Shown here: positions 25,416-34,316 of the stretch, piece by piece | How the letters are laid out: every line of letters begins with the position of its first letter | Numbering within the stretch: position 1 is the stretch's first letter | Source of the DNA: Liminaster sp045576355 | GTDB lineage: Bacteria; Bacteroidota; Bacteroidia; Bacteroidales; UBA3663 | DNA length: 64,000 nt | Direction of reading: 5' to 3' | NCBI GenBank assembly: GCA_045576355.1 | Contig: JAZNGG010000004.1 | Location: 1-64,000, forward strand | Program-made: the position numbers and the translations under genes | The notes under the pieces: generated by a model | The model's input: the letters and a program-made list of their open reading frames with translations, nothing else | Told to the model about the DNA's origin: nothing | The model's database searches: none

Positions 25416-26138
25416 TTATTCTTCGTCTTCTTTCATGTTGTGGAAGACGTTAGTTACATCTTCATCATCTTCAAACTTCTCAAGAAGCTTTTCGATGGTT
25501 TCACGTTGTTCGGCAGTTACTTCCTTAAAATCATTGGGGATACGCTCAAACTCACCGCTGATGATTTCAAAGCCTTGATTTTCCAGATAGTTTTGAATCT
25601 GTGCGAAAGATTCATATTCACCATAGATAGAGATGCCCTCTTCGTCAGCAAATATTTCATCCACACCAAAGTCGATCAATTCGAGCTCTAGTTCATCCAT
25701 GTCAACACCCTCTTTGGGTTTCACTTTAAAGACAGATTTATGGCTGAAAAGGAAGGAGAGAGAGCCGGTAGTGCCGAGTGTGCCACCATATTTGTTGAAA
25801 TAACTTCTGACATTGGCAACTGTACGGGTGTTGTTGTCTGTTGCAGCTTCTACTACGATTGCAATACCAAAAGGCCCATATCCTTCGTATGTGATCTCCT
25901 TGTAATCAGAAGCATCTTTGTCTGTAGCTTTTTTAATGGCGCGTTCTACGGTGTCTTTGGGCATATTGGCAGCACGAGCATTGGCCATCAAGGTACGAAG
26001 ACGAGCATTGCTGTCTGGATCCGGTCCTCCGGTCTTGACACACATGGTGATTTCTTTACCTATTTTGGTGAATGTGCGGCTCATATTGCCCCAACGTTTC
26101 AATTTTCTTGCTTTACGATATTCAAAAGCGCGTCCCAT
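25416..26138 (-). CDS. yebC: YebC/PmpR family protein
   Basis: The 240-residue product has the family start MGRAFEYRKARKLKRWGNM, then RLRTLMANARAANMPKDTVERA and the YEGYGPFGIAIVVEA motif. YebC proteins have been described as transcription regulators and more recently as factors that help ribosomes through difficult motifs. The C terminus is highly acidic. It lies between pheT and the carboxyltransferase gene on the same strand. Confidence 0.93.
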   Translation of the reverse strand: MGRAFEYRKARKLKRWGNMSRTFTKIGKEITMCVKTGGPDPDSNARLRTLMANARAANMPKDTVERAIKKATDKDASDYKEITYEGYGPFGIAIVVEAATDNNTRTVANVRSYFNKYGGTLGTTGSLSFLFSHKSVFKVKPKEGVDMDELELELIDFGVDEIFADEEGISIYGEYESFAQIQNYLENQGFEIISGEFERIPNDFKEVTAEQRETIEKLLEKFEDDEDVTNVFHNMKEDEE

Positions 26139-26205
26139 AGTTTTTTGATCTATTTAAATGTTAATTTTTATTGTTGTTTTTGTTATCTATATTGCTTCTT
26201 GCCAT

Positions 26206-28674
26206 TTATCGGAGAGTAGCACCCAATTTAGTTTCGAAAGTCTTTATGAAACGAGCCATAAGGTTATCGATCTGTTTGTCATTGAGCGTTTTCTCAGAAT
26301 CTTGAAGGGTCAGGCTGATGGCATAAGATTTCTTGCCGGCAGGCAGATTTTTACCTTCATATACGTCAAATAGGTTGACTGATTTTAAAAGCTTGCGATC
26401 TGTTTCAAATGCTGCTTTTTCGATGTCCGCAAACTGAATGGACTGATCTACAAGGAGAGCCAAGTCTCGACGTACAGGGGGGAATTTGGCAATGTCGCTA
26501 TAAGTCACGTTTACTCGAGCAGCCTCTTTCATGAGTGTTTTCCAATTCATCTCTGCATAATACACTTCCTGTTCGATGTCAAAACGGCTTAAAATCTTGT
26601 TGCTAACGATGCCTAAGTTGGCAATGACTTTCCCTGCCGGTGTTGCTAATTCAAGTCCGGCAGCAAAAAGATCGTTTTTATATTGCCGTTGTTTCAAATT
26701 AGCTGCGATGCCAAGACGGCGTAGGATGTTGATGACAGCAGCTTTAAGTGTGAAGAAAGAATTTTTCTCGTTGGGGTGTGCCCAGCTGTCTGAAACACGA
26801 TTGCCAGTCACCCAAAGAGCCAGGTGGCTCTCTTCGCTAAATCCGGCTAAGGCTTTCTCCGGCTGTGCAGCATGTTTTTCGGTGTCAAAGTATTGGCAGT
26901 TGCCAAACTCATAGAAACGTAAATCTGTCTGACGATAATTGATGTTGCGTATGATGCTTTGAAGTCCGCCGAAGAGTAATGTTTGACGCATTACAGACAA
27001 ATCACCACTGAGAGGATTGAGCAAGCGCACAAGACGATCTGCAGGATAGGTTTCGAGATCATTATAGAAACTTTCACTCGTAAGAGAGTTGTTTAAAATT
27101 TCACTGTATCCGCATCCGGTGAGTTGCTCGGAGATAAGTCTTTGCAGATGGTTACTGATGTCGGTTTCGCTCTTGTAGGAAAGATTCATTTTAACACTGT
27201 CCGTGAGTGTCACTTGGTCGTATCCATAGATGCGTAGTATGTCTTCGATCACATCACAGTCACGATATACATCGACACGATAGGTCGGTACTTTGATGGT
27301 TACTCCCTTGTCGTTTTCAGACACAATCTCCATTTCGAGTAAATGGAGGATTCTCTTTACTTCTTCCGGAGCAATTTGGATGCCGGTCAGGTTATTGACA
27401 CGGGCATAACTCAATTCTACGACAGCACGATGTATGGGAGTCGGATACTCCTCAACCGGTGCACCAACAATTTCTCCTCCGGCTAACTCTTTGACCAGCA
27501 AGGCTGCACGACGGAGAGCATAGGGGACATTGTTAACATCTACGCCACGTTCATAACGGAAAGATGCATCTGTATTAAGTCCATGACGTCGTGCGGACTT
27601 GCGTACCCAGGAGGGATTGAAATAGGCCGCTTCGAGGAAAACATTGCATGTCTCCTCTGTAGTGCCGGAGTCTAAACCTCCGAATACACCGGCAATACAC
27701 ATGGGTTCGGCAGGGCTGCATATCATCAGATCTCGGTCTGAAAGTTTACGTTCTGTCCCATCCAATGTGATGAAAGGTGTCCCATCCGGACAAGTCTTTA
27801 CGATGATTTTTCTATCCTGTATCTTGTCGAGGTCGAAAGTGTGCATCGGGACACCGGTCTCATGCAGGATGAAATTGGTGATATCCACAATGTTGTTGAT
27901 CGGACGTACGCCGATGGCTGAAAGACGTGTCTTGAGCCATTCGGGACTCTCTTTGACAGTAACACCCTCAATGGTCAGACCAGAATAACGAGGACAAGCC
28001 TCATGGTTTTCGACACTGATCTGAGCCTGATTCCCCTCACGATCTATGTGAAATGCTTCGACCGAAGGACGAGTAAGTGTGGCTTTCCGACCATGCTGTA
28101 TAAGGTAGGCATAAAGATCTCGTGCAACTCCATAATGGGATGCCGCATCGATGCGGTTAGGAGTGATATCTACCTCAAGGATATAATCGCTTTCTACGTG
28201 ATAATATTGGCTGGCAGGCATCCCGATGGGAGTGTCTTCGGGTAGTACGATAATTCCATCATGACTTGTCCCTACACCAATTTCGTCTTCAGCACAAATC
28301 ATACCGAGTGACTCTACGCCACGAAGTTTGGAACGTTTGATCGTGAATGATTGATCTCCGTCATAAAGAACTGTGCCAAGCGTGGCCACGATCACTTTTT
28401 GCCCGGTGGCAACGTTATGGGCACCACACACGATTTGGACCGGTTCTTTGCCATCGCCTAAATCAACGGTGGTAATGTGCATGTGATCACTATTAGGATG
28501 CGGTTCGCAAGTCAATACTTGTGCAGTTACAAGCCCTTTTAGCCCCCCCTTGATGGTTTCATGTTCTTCGATGCCTTCAGTCTCTAGACCGATAGACGTC
28601 AAGGCTGCCGAGGTTTCTTCCGGAGTAAGGTCGAAATCCAGGTAATCTTTCAGCCATTTGTACGAGATGTTCAT
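26206..28674 (-). CDS. pheT: Phenylalanyl-tRNA synthetase beta subunit
   Basis: PheT is the large, non-catalytic subunit of the alpha2beta2 enzyme and carries editing and tRNA-binding domains. The 822-residue protein starts with the family motif MNISYKWLKDYLDF. An EMAP-type tRNA-binding domain follows at about 40-150 (with PNSDHMHITTVDLG), then B3/B4 with the editing site, B5, and a C-terminal anticodon-binding FDX-ACB domain. pheS is not adjacent, as is usual in Bacteroidetes. Confidence 0.96.
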   Translation of the reverse strand: MNISYKWLKDYLDFDLTPEETSAALTSIGLETEGIEEHETIKGGLKGLVTAQVLTCEPHPNSDHMHITTVDLGDGKEPVQIVCGAHNVATGQKVIVATLGTVLYDGDQSFTIKRSKLRGVESLGMICAEDEIGVGTSHDGIIVLPEDTPIGMPASQYYHVESDYILEVDITPNRIDAASHYGVARDLYAYLIQHGRKATLTRPSVEAFHIDREGNQAQISVENHEACPRYSGLTIEGVTVKESPEWLKTRLSAIGVRPINNIVDITNFILHETGVPMHTFDLDKIQDRKIIVKTCPDGTPFITLDGTERKLSDRDLMICSPAEPMCIAGVFGGLDSGTTEETCNVFLEAAYFNPSWVRKSARRHGLNTDASFRYERGVDVNNVPYALRRAALLVKELAGGEIVGAPVEEYPTPIHRAVVELSYARVNNLTGIQIAPEEVKRILHLLEMEIVSENDKGVTIKVPTYRVDVYRDCDVIEDILRIYGYDQVTLTDSVKMNLSYKSETDISNHLQRLISEQLTGCGYSEILNNSLTSESFYNDLETYPADRLVRLLNPLSGDLSVMRQTLLFGGLQSIIRNINYRQTDLRFYEFGNCQYFDTEKHAAQPEKALAGFSEESHLALWVTGNRVSDSWAHPNEKNSFFTLKAAVINILRRLGIAANLKQRQYKNDLFAAGLELATPAGKVIANLGIVSNKILSRFDIEQEVYYAEMNWKTLMKEAARVNVTYSDIAKFPPVRRDLALLVDQSIQFADIEKAAFETDRKLLKSVNLFDVYEGKNLPAGKKSYAISLTLQDSEKTLNDKQIDNLMARFIKTFETKLGATLR

Positions 28675-28955
28675 ATTGTAGATTTAAAATTATTAAAATA
28701 CATAATACGCGCACTATAAAACATAATGCGCGCAAATATAGTAAAAAAATGTGATATAGGGCTTAAAATTGCAATTTATTGTTTGTCAGTCAGCTGTTAT
28801 TAGGGAGATTGAAGGGGGTAATTGCATTTCTATGTTGCAAACAGAAAGGACCCAATTAAGGCTGTTTATGAGTCTGCTTGTCACGAAACTTTACTTTTAT
28901 TGATCAAAATTTAACCCAAATTGGGATTCTTAGACCGCCCAATTGTCTTTGATAA
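28675..28955 (-). promoter_or_regulatory. pheT upstream region with -7-like box
   Basis: TATATTTG (minus strand, 28740-28733) gives a possible -7 box about 60 bases before pheT, without a clear -33 element. Just downstream, GCGCGCATTATG and GCGCGTATTATG form an imperfect direct repeat in the leader. The rest of the gap contains a CCCAAATTGGG palindrome near 28916 and nothing else I recognise. Confidence 0.4.
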
Positions 28956-29567
28956 TTAATGACGAGATCTTTCGCTTTGACGAGCTTTTTTTCCTAAATA
29001 TCCACCATGATGTCTTTTAGCATATTCTTCGACCGTAAAACCAATTTTGGTCATTGTGCCAACAACCAGCAAGTCTCCGATTACAGTCATGAGTGTCGTG
29101 GAAGTGGTCGGGGTGAGTCCGAGAGGACATACCTCTGCAGGGTTGCCTGTAGATAGACAGATGTTTGCAGCTTCAGCAAGAGGACTTAGGGGATTGCCGG
29201 TGATGACTATAAGGGGGAGTTGGGGATAAAGGTCGTGTGCTAACTCGATCAATTCTACGATCTCTCGGGTCTTTCCGGAGTTGGATATAAGTAGTAAAAT
29301 GTCATTGGGTTGTATTATTCCAAGATCCCCATGTTGTGCCTCACTTGGATGAAGAAATGTTGCCGGGGTGCCGGTCGAACTGAAAGTAGTGGCGATGTTC
29401 ATGCCGATTTGTCCGGCTTTGCCCATTCCGCTAACGACTAATTTGCCTTTGCGATTTTGTACGTGTTCGATGATGGAGTCGATGGCTCGTTCGTATTCAT
29501 CTCCTAAGGGAAGGGCATGGATGGCAGCTGCTTCCCGCTCAATGATGGATTGTAATAGTTCTTTCAT
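28956..29567 (-). CDS. SIS-domain sugar-phosphate isomerase (KdsD/GutQ-like, no CBS domains)
   Basis: This 203-residue protein has a single SIS domain with GKLVVSGMGKAGQIG, SSTGTPATFLHPSEAQHGDLG, ISNSGKTREIVELI and the PTTSTT motif. These match D-arabinose-5-phosphate isomerases of LPS (Kdo) synthesis. The two C-terminal CBS domains of E. coli KdsD are missing, and the protein ends soon after the SIS fold. Such short forms exist in Bacteroidetes. The substrate is inferred from the family and is not certain. Confidence 0.85.
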   Translation of the reverse strand: MKELLQSIIEREAAAIHALPLGDEYERAIDSIIEHVQNRKGKLVVSGMGKAGQIGMNIATTFSSTGTPATFLHPSEAQHGDLGIIQPNDILLLISNSGKTREIVELIELAHDLYPQLPLIVITGNPLSPLAEAANICLSTGNPAEVCPLGLTPTTSTTLMTVIGDLLVVGTMTKIGFTVEEYAKRHHGGYLGKKARQSERSRH

Positions 29568-29623
29568 GAGTGCAAAAGTAAATAATATTTCTTTATTAAG
29601 GCCGACTCAAGAAAAAAAGTTCG

Positions 29624-29631
29624 TACATTTG
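29624..29631 (+). promoter_or_regulatory. -7 box upstream of the M16 peptidase
   Basis: TACATTTG matches the TAnnTTTG consensus 29 bases before the ATG at 29660. No TTG stands at the ideal distance upstream, so only the -7 part is supported. Confidence 0.5.
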
Positions 29632-29659
29632 CAGCAAAATATATCTTTTTTAGATCAAA

Positions 29660-30940
29660 ATGAGTGACTCTGATATGGACTATTTGACTACAACTCTTGC
29701 CAATGGGTTACGTATTGTGCATCGATATACAGAATCTCCTGTCAGTTATTGTGGGTTTATGATCGATGCCGGCACACGAGATGAAAATGTTCCAGACCGA
29801 TTTGGGATGGCGCACTTCATTGAGCATATCCTATTTAAAGGTACCCAACGACGCAATGCCTGGCATATCAGTAATAGGATGGAAGCGGTCGGAGGAGAGT
29901 TGAATGCTTTTACGACCAAAGAAGATACCACCATTTACTCTGTATTTTTGCAACCGGATTTTGATCGAGCATGTGAATTGCTTTGTGATTTGGTTTGTCA
30001 TCCGTTAGCTCCTATTTCAGAATTGAAGAGAGAACAAGAAGTTGTGGTAGAAGAGATCAATGCCTATCGAGACAATCCGCCGGAACTAATATATGATGAG
30101 TTTGAGGATCGTATTTTTGCAGGTCATCCTTTAGGACATAATATTTTAGGAACAGAAGAGTCTGTCCGAGCTTTTGATACATCTTCTTGTCTGCAGTTTA
30201 TCGCAGAGCATTATCTCCCATCGCGGATGGTCTTTTTTTCATGTGGCAGGACTCCCTGGAAGCATGTCGTTCGAATGGTTGAGAAATATTTTGATCGAGC
30301 AGAGGAAGGAACGATGGGTAATCGCAGTTCTCATATCCTTCTCCCATGGGCCCTAAGAGGGGAGTCGTTAATTATGGGGACTGGAGAGAAAGACCATACT
30401 TCAATTATCGAGAAAGAAACTCATCAAGCTCATGTTATGCTTGGAGCGATCTCTTATCCCATCGGCTCTCCTAAAGCAGCAGCATTGGCTTTGCTGAATA
30501 ATATATTGGGCGGGCCTTGTATGAATAGCCGATTAAATCAGGAATTGCGTGAGCATAGAGGATTGGTTTATACGGTGGAAAGTACTTTGACTAACTATAC
30601 TGATACCGGGCTGTTTAATATCTATTTTGGTTGTGATCATCAAGATGTCGATAGATGTTTGGGAATAGTGCGGACACAATTACACCATATGAGAGAAAAA
30701 TTACTTTCTTCATCTCGTTTGCGTGCTGCTCAAAAGCAATTTAAAGGACAACTTGGTGTTGGATCCTCCAACCAAGAAAATGCAGCAATCAATTTGGGCA
30801 AAAGTATGTTGAGATTTGGACGTTGTGAATCTCTCGAAGAAACTTATGCCCGTATTGATGCTATTACTCCCTCATTGGCTCGAGATGTAGCCAATGAGGT
30901 CTTTGATGAAGAGGGGTTGTATTGTGTGATTATAAAATAG
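29660..30940 (+). CDS. M16 family zinc peptidase
   Basis: The 426-residue protein has the inverted zinc motif HFIEH (His52, Glu55, His56). A downstream Glu in the REQEVVVEEI region serves as third metal ligand in the family. The C-terminal half keeps the second, inactive M16 domain with GPCMNSRLNQELREHRGLVYT. It has no signal peptide, so it is likely cytoplasmic, like mitochondrial-processing-peptidase-type bacterial homologues. It stands alone, divergent from the SIS gene. The natural substrate cannot be read from sequence. Confidence 0.92.
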   Translation: MSDSDMDYLTTTLANGLRIVHRYTESPVSYCGFMIDAGTRDENVPDRFGMAHFIEHILFKGTQRRNAWHISNRMEAVGGELNAFTTKEDTTIYSVFLQPDFDRACELLCDLVCHPLAPISELKREQEVVVEEINAYRDNPPELIYDEFEDRIFAGHPLGHNILGTEESVRAFDTSSCLQFIAEHYLPSRMVFFSCGRTPWKHVVRMVEKYFDRAEEGTMGNRSSHILLPWALRGESLIMGTGEKDHTSIIEKETHQAHVMLGAISYPIGSPKAAALALLNNILGGPCMNSRLNQELREHRGLVYTVESTLTNYTDTGLFNIYFGCDHQDVDRCLGIVRTQLHHMREKLLSSSRLRAAQKQFKGQLGVGSSNQENAAINLGKSMLRFGRCESLEETYARIDAITPSLARDVANEVFDEEGLYCVIIK

Positions 30941-31133
30941 AGTATATAGTTTTTTCTAATTTCCCTTAGAAAACTTTTTGTATAACATTCTCGCAAGTTT
31001 CTCTTAATCTTCTTGCAAAAAACGCGAGATCAGATATGTTGTAAAACATGTCAACGAATTAAGGGAAATTATCCCTAAAAACGTTATTAGATCGTCAGTT
31101 TATTCTATTCAAAAATAATAAGACCAACATGCC

Positions 31134-31156
31134 AAAAGTCTCATGACTGATTGGGG
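31134..31156 (-). repeat. Dispersed CCCAATCxGTCATxAGA element, copy 1
   Basis: On the minus strand the text is CCCCAATCAGTCATGAGAC, beginning two bases after the GH53 stop codon. A second copy in the same orientation follows the SusR-like stop, so the GH53 gene lies between direct repeats. The rest of the 30941-31158 gap holds no gene. Confidence 0.6.
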
Positions 31157-31158
31157 AA

Positions 31159-32289
31159 TTATTCGGCAAAAGCATCCATGATAGAGGTAGGTGTTCCGTT
31201 ATTGTTAAATGCCCCTAACTGATAATTTTTCCAATCCGAAGAAGATTGGGGCTCCCAATAGAAAACACCTAAACAATGTCCCTCTGTCTCTTCCTTACAT
31301 TTTTTTATCAATTGAGAGAGTAGAGTTTTTCCTTCGGCAGGGTTGCCCACTTGCATTCCTGTTTCGACAATAATGACTTCTGTCCCAAATTTTTTATAGA
31401 CATAGCTTATATTGCTGATGCAACGTGAAATTGCAACATCCGGAGAGATGGCTTGTCCGTCATTCCCTAAAATATAGTCTCCATAGGCACTATATGGGTA
31501 TAAAGAGAGTCCGGTGATGTCCCATTGTGCTCCATATTTCTTTAACAGTCCGAGATTCCAATCGAGTAGAGACCGATTATGCCCTCTGTCTATGTGAACA
31601 ATAACTTGAGTTTCAGGCATAATGCTTTTTACGGCGTCATATCCGGCAGTAATTATTTTAGCATATTGTTGAGGGTTTTTATCGGCTTTACCGATGTCCC
31701 AAAGTAAACCATTAGCCGTCTCGTTACCTATCTGGACCCATCGAGGAGTTACTTCATTCTCTTTTAAATATTGTAGGACATCGGTTGTGTGCGTTTTGAC
31801 GTCTTCAATAATTTGAGAAAAGTTGTGACCACTCCATGCCGAGGGAATGTATTGTTTGGAAGGATCTGCCCATGAGTCGCTATAATGGAAATCGATCATT
31901 ACAGGCATCCCTAAACGAGTTGCTCGGAGGGCTTTCTTTAAAACATCTTCTTTATTGCAATATCCATCTGAGGGATTGACCCATACTCGCAAACGGATAG
32001 CATTGAGACCGAGTTCCTGCATCAAAGCGGTGCACTCTCGTATATTCCCTTTATTATTATAAAAGCGACGACCTTGATCTTCCATTTCTGTAACCCAACT
32101 GATATCTGCCCCTTTAAAGAATGTGATTTTTTCTGGCTGGGGAGGATCAATGTCTGTGGTGTCTGTCGTTACTATAGTGTCTGTTGAGGGTGGAGGTGTC
32201 GGGTCATTTTGAGTAATGGGATCATCATTGCCACATGCCCAAATGGAGCATACACAAATCAATGTAAATGCAAAAATCAGTTTTTTCAT
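31159..32289 (-). CDS. GH53 endo-beta-1,4-galactanase lipoprotein
   Basis: This enzyme class cleaves beta-1,4-galactan side chains of pectin. The 376-residue protein has a lipoprotein signal with Cys19 (VCSIWAC), a Thr/Pro/Asp-rich linker to about residue 52, and one GH53 barrel starting FFKGADISWVTEMED. The catalytic acid/base is Glu190 in VQIGNETANG, and the nucleophile is Glu309 in EVIIVETGM. It follows the SusR-like gene on the same strand with 137 bases between. No galactan-specific SusC/D pair is nearby. Confidence 0.92.
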   Translation of the reverse strand: MKKLIFAFTLICVCSIWACGNDDPITQNDPTPPPSTDTIVTTDTTDIDPPQPEKITFFKGADISWVTEMEDQGRRFYNNKGNIRECTALMQELGLNAIRLRVWVNPSDGYCNKEDVLKKALRATRLGMPVMIDFHYSDSWADPSKQYIPSAWSGHNFSQIIEDVKTHTTDVLQYLKENEVTPRWVQIGNETANGLLWDIGKADKNPQQYAKIITAGYDAVKSIMPETQVIVHIDRGHNRSLLDWNLGLLKKYGAQWDITGLSLYPYSAYGDYILGNDGQAISPDVAISRCISNISYVYKKFGTEVIIVETGMQVGNPAEGKTLLSQLIKKCKEETEGHCLGVFYWEPQSSSDWKNYQLGAFNNNGTPTSIMDAFAE

Positions 32290-32394
32290 TTTTAAGTGAA
32301 TGTTTGTTGGTTATTATTATCTCGGTTGATTATCCCCAATCGCTCCTTAGATCGCCACATCTTTTTTTCTGCTCTAAAATAATATGAAAAAACT

Positions 32395-32420
32395 AATATC
32401 TAATGACAGATTGGGTTTAA
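32395..32420 (-). repeat. Dispersed CCCAATCxGTCATxAGA element, copy 2
   Basis: On the minus strand TTAAACCCAATCTGTCATTA begins about seven bases after the SusR-like stop codon and lies about 105 bases upstream of the GH53 start. It is the closest of the copies to the consensus TTAAACCCAATCYGTCATTA. Confidence 0.65.
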
Positions 32421-32426
32421 TAGAAA

Positions 32427-34085
32427 TTATAACTCCATAATCCGTTTCTCGAACTCTTCTTTTGGAACAATAGCTTTTCCTTTGATTTTACTTCTGTAAT
32501 TGTAAATTGTGGTAAGTGAATAGTTTAAAAAATGTGCGATGCGGGCACTATCATTTATTCCTAATCGAATCAAAGCAAAGATACGCAATTCGGGTGAAAG
32601 AAGTTCATTTTGTTTGGGCTGAATCTGTGAATTAGAATCCAATAGAGCATTAAATTTCTCGATGAATCTAGGATATAAATGTAGGAATGCCTGGTCAAAA
32701 TCTGCAAAGAACTTGTCTTGTTCTTCCCTTACTAAAGTTTCAGATTTTAATTGTTTGAAGAGTTCGTCTGAACGTTTGTCTTTTGCCAAACGATAGAGAG
32801 AGCGACGATATTCGTCCAAGGTGTCGAGGCTTCCTCGACACCTTGCCAGATATCTGGCGATATATTCTTCTTTCGTTTTATCTGCCATGATCAGGTCTTT
32901 GTTGGCTAACTGTAATTGTTTGCCAGTATGTTGTAATTCAATAATATTTCGAGCTAACTCTTTTCGTGTTGTCCGGAGTTTTTTCATCTGTCGGTATAAA
33001 ATGAAAAGGATAAACGTTACTATGATGGCAAAAAGACCTAATGAATAGAAGAGTGCTTTCTCGATAAAATGTTGTTCTTTCTCTTGTTCTTTATATGTGC
33101 GATCAATAATCGGGAAAAATGAAGAGGCTTCGATGGTCCTTAACCGGGCTTTGCAGAATGTCGCGTCTTCCATCGAGCAGATTAGATAACGATAGGCCCG
33201 ATCAATCTCCTTGTTTTCATAGAGTGCCAATGCTAACATAGGAAGAGACATATATTCGGTTACACCTTTTTGTATATCTCCGATGGCTGTTTGGGTCATG
33301 TAATAAATATAGCCATCATCATCACCTCGTAAACGATGTGTTTCTGCTAAATTGCTATGTATGTAGATTTTCTGACTAATGTCAGCTTTTTCCCAATCGA
33401 GTAAAGATATCTTGCCGGCTTCATTCAGCAGACTGTCAGCTAGTTTGGGATCAGTCTCTAAGAGCTCCTTTGCCCTCATGTTTATTTCATCGACAAGAAC
33501 GATATTCCTATTGATGGTATTGGTTTCTAATTTTAGGATCTCTTCTCTATAGCTGGAAACTTTTTGGGCACATTCCCGTTTGCCGTTTTCATCAGTGATG
33601 TAGTCTCCTAACCATCCATATATTGCTCTTGCAACTTGAGCATAATATAGTTGTAAATCTGTGCTTTCTTGAGTTATATCTATGTCATCTAACAGATCTA
33701 TAGCTGTATTATATATCCCCATGACAGCATAAGATTTAGCAAAACTAATGTTGGTCCATATTCTTATACTGGAGTCTTGTTTATAGCAAGGTAGGGCTTC
33801 CATACGTCTTAAATAAGAGAGGGCCGAGTCGCTTTGGTAGCTAGAATACTCTGAATATAGGTTTTGGTAGATGGTGTAGAGTCGCTCAGGTTTTTCTTTT
33901 TGAGCCATTATTTTCAACTCCTCTATTCGGTCTTCTCGTTGGTCGTGATACAAGTCTTTAATTTCTATCGCCAAATCGAGTTGTTTGAGTAAAGATTTTG
34001 TATTATAACGATGCTTATATGATTGAGAATATGTCTGAAATGAGACGGAAAAAAGCAATATTGCTATGGAAATATATTTTTTCAT
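32427..34085 (-). CDS. SusR-like membrane-bound starch regulator
   Basis: The protein of 552 residues starts with a signal-like segment (MKKYISIAILLFSVSFQTYS). TPR-like helices follow to about residue 330, then one transmembrane helix (YSLGLFAIIVTFILFILY), a coiled coil and a C-terminal DNA-binding helix-turn-helix (PELRIFALIRLGINDSARIA, then FLNYSLTTIYNYRSKIKGKA). This is the build of B. thetaiotaomicron SusR, which activates sus genes on maltose. It stands divergent to susA. I chose the ATG at 34085; the upstream TTG at 34109 lies in the promoter. Confidence 0.85.
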   Translation of the reverse strand: MKKYISIAILLFSVSFQTYSQSYKHRYNTKSLLKQLDLAIEIKDLYHDQREDRIEELKIMAQKEKPERLYTIYQNLYSEYSSYQSDSALSYLRRMEALPCYKQDSSIRIWTNISFAKSYAVMGIYNTAIDLLDDIDITQESTDLQLYYAQVARAIYGWLGDYITDENGKRECAQKVSSYREEILKLETNTINRNIVLVDEINMRAKELLETDPKLADSLLNEAGKISLLDWEKADISQKIYIHSNLAETHRLRGDDDGYIYYMTQTAIGDIQKGVTEYMSLPMLALALYENKEIDRAYRYLICSMEDATFCKARLRTIEASSFFPIIDRTYKEQEKEQHFIEKALFYSLGLFAIIVTFILFILYRQMKKLRTTRKELARNIIELQHTGKQLQLANKDLIMADKTKEEYIARYLARCRGSLDTLDEYRRSLYRLAKDKRSDELFKQLKSETLVREEQDKFFADFDQAFLHLYPRFIEKFNALLDSNSQIQPKQNELLSPELRIFALIRLGINDSARIAHFLNYSLTTIYNYRSKIKGKAIVPKEEFEKRIMEL

Positions 34086-34106
34086 GGATGTATTATTAGA
34101 ATGCTG

Positions 34107-34137
34107 CAAAAGTAATTCTTTTTGTTTAATCTGCCAA
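34107..34137 (-). promoter_or_regulatory. Promoter of the SusR-like gene
   Basis: On the minus strand TTG (34137-34135, within TTTG), 20 bases, then TACTTTTG (34114-34107). Both elements match the consensus. The ATG at 34085 is 22 bases beyond the -7 box. A constitutive start for the regulator is likely. Confidence 0.65.
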
Positions 34138-34220
34138 ATCTTGCATATTTTATTTTAAAATCGAGTTATATTTATTGCTCTGTTCTTTTAAATTATATAA
34201 GTGAATATCAAATAGATAGA

Positions 34221-34283
34221 TTTTGTATATATTTATATTTTTATTTCATCATTATATTTATTTATTATAAAAGGCTAATTTTG
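34221..34283 (+). promoter_or_regulatory. susA promoter with candidate SusR element
   Basis: The -7 box is TAATTTTG (34276-34283), with no TTG at -33, as expected for an activated promoter. ATATTTATA (34229-34237), followed by a T-rich tract and TTTCA, lies exactly 38 bases before the -7 box. TTTTGTA stands at 34221-34227. The same parts occur before susB at the same distance. Binding by SusR is inference. Confidence 0.5.
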
Positions 34284-34316
34284 CATCCGAAATAATCCTT
34301 AAACGATTAAAAATCC

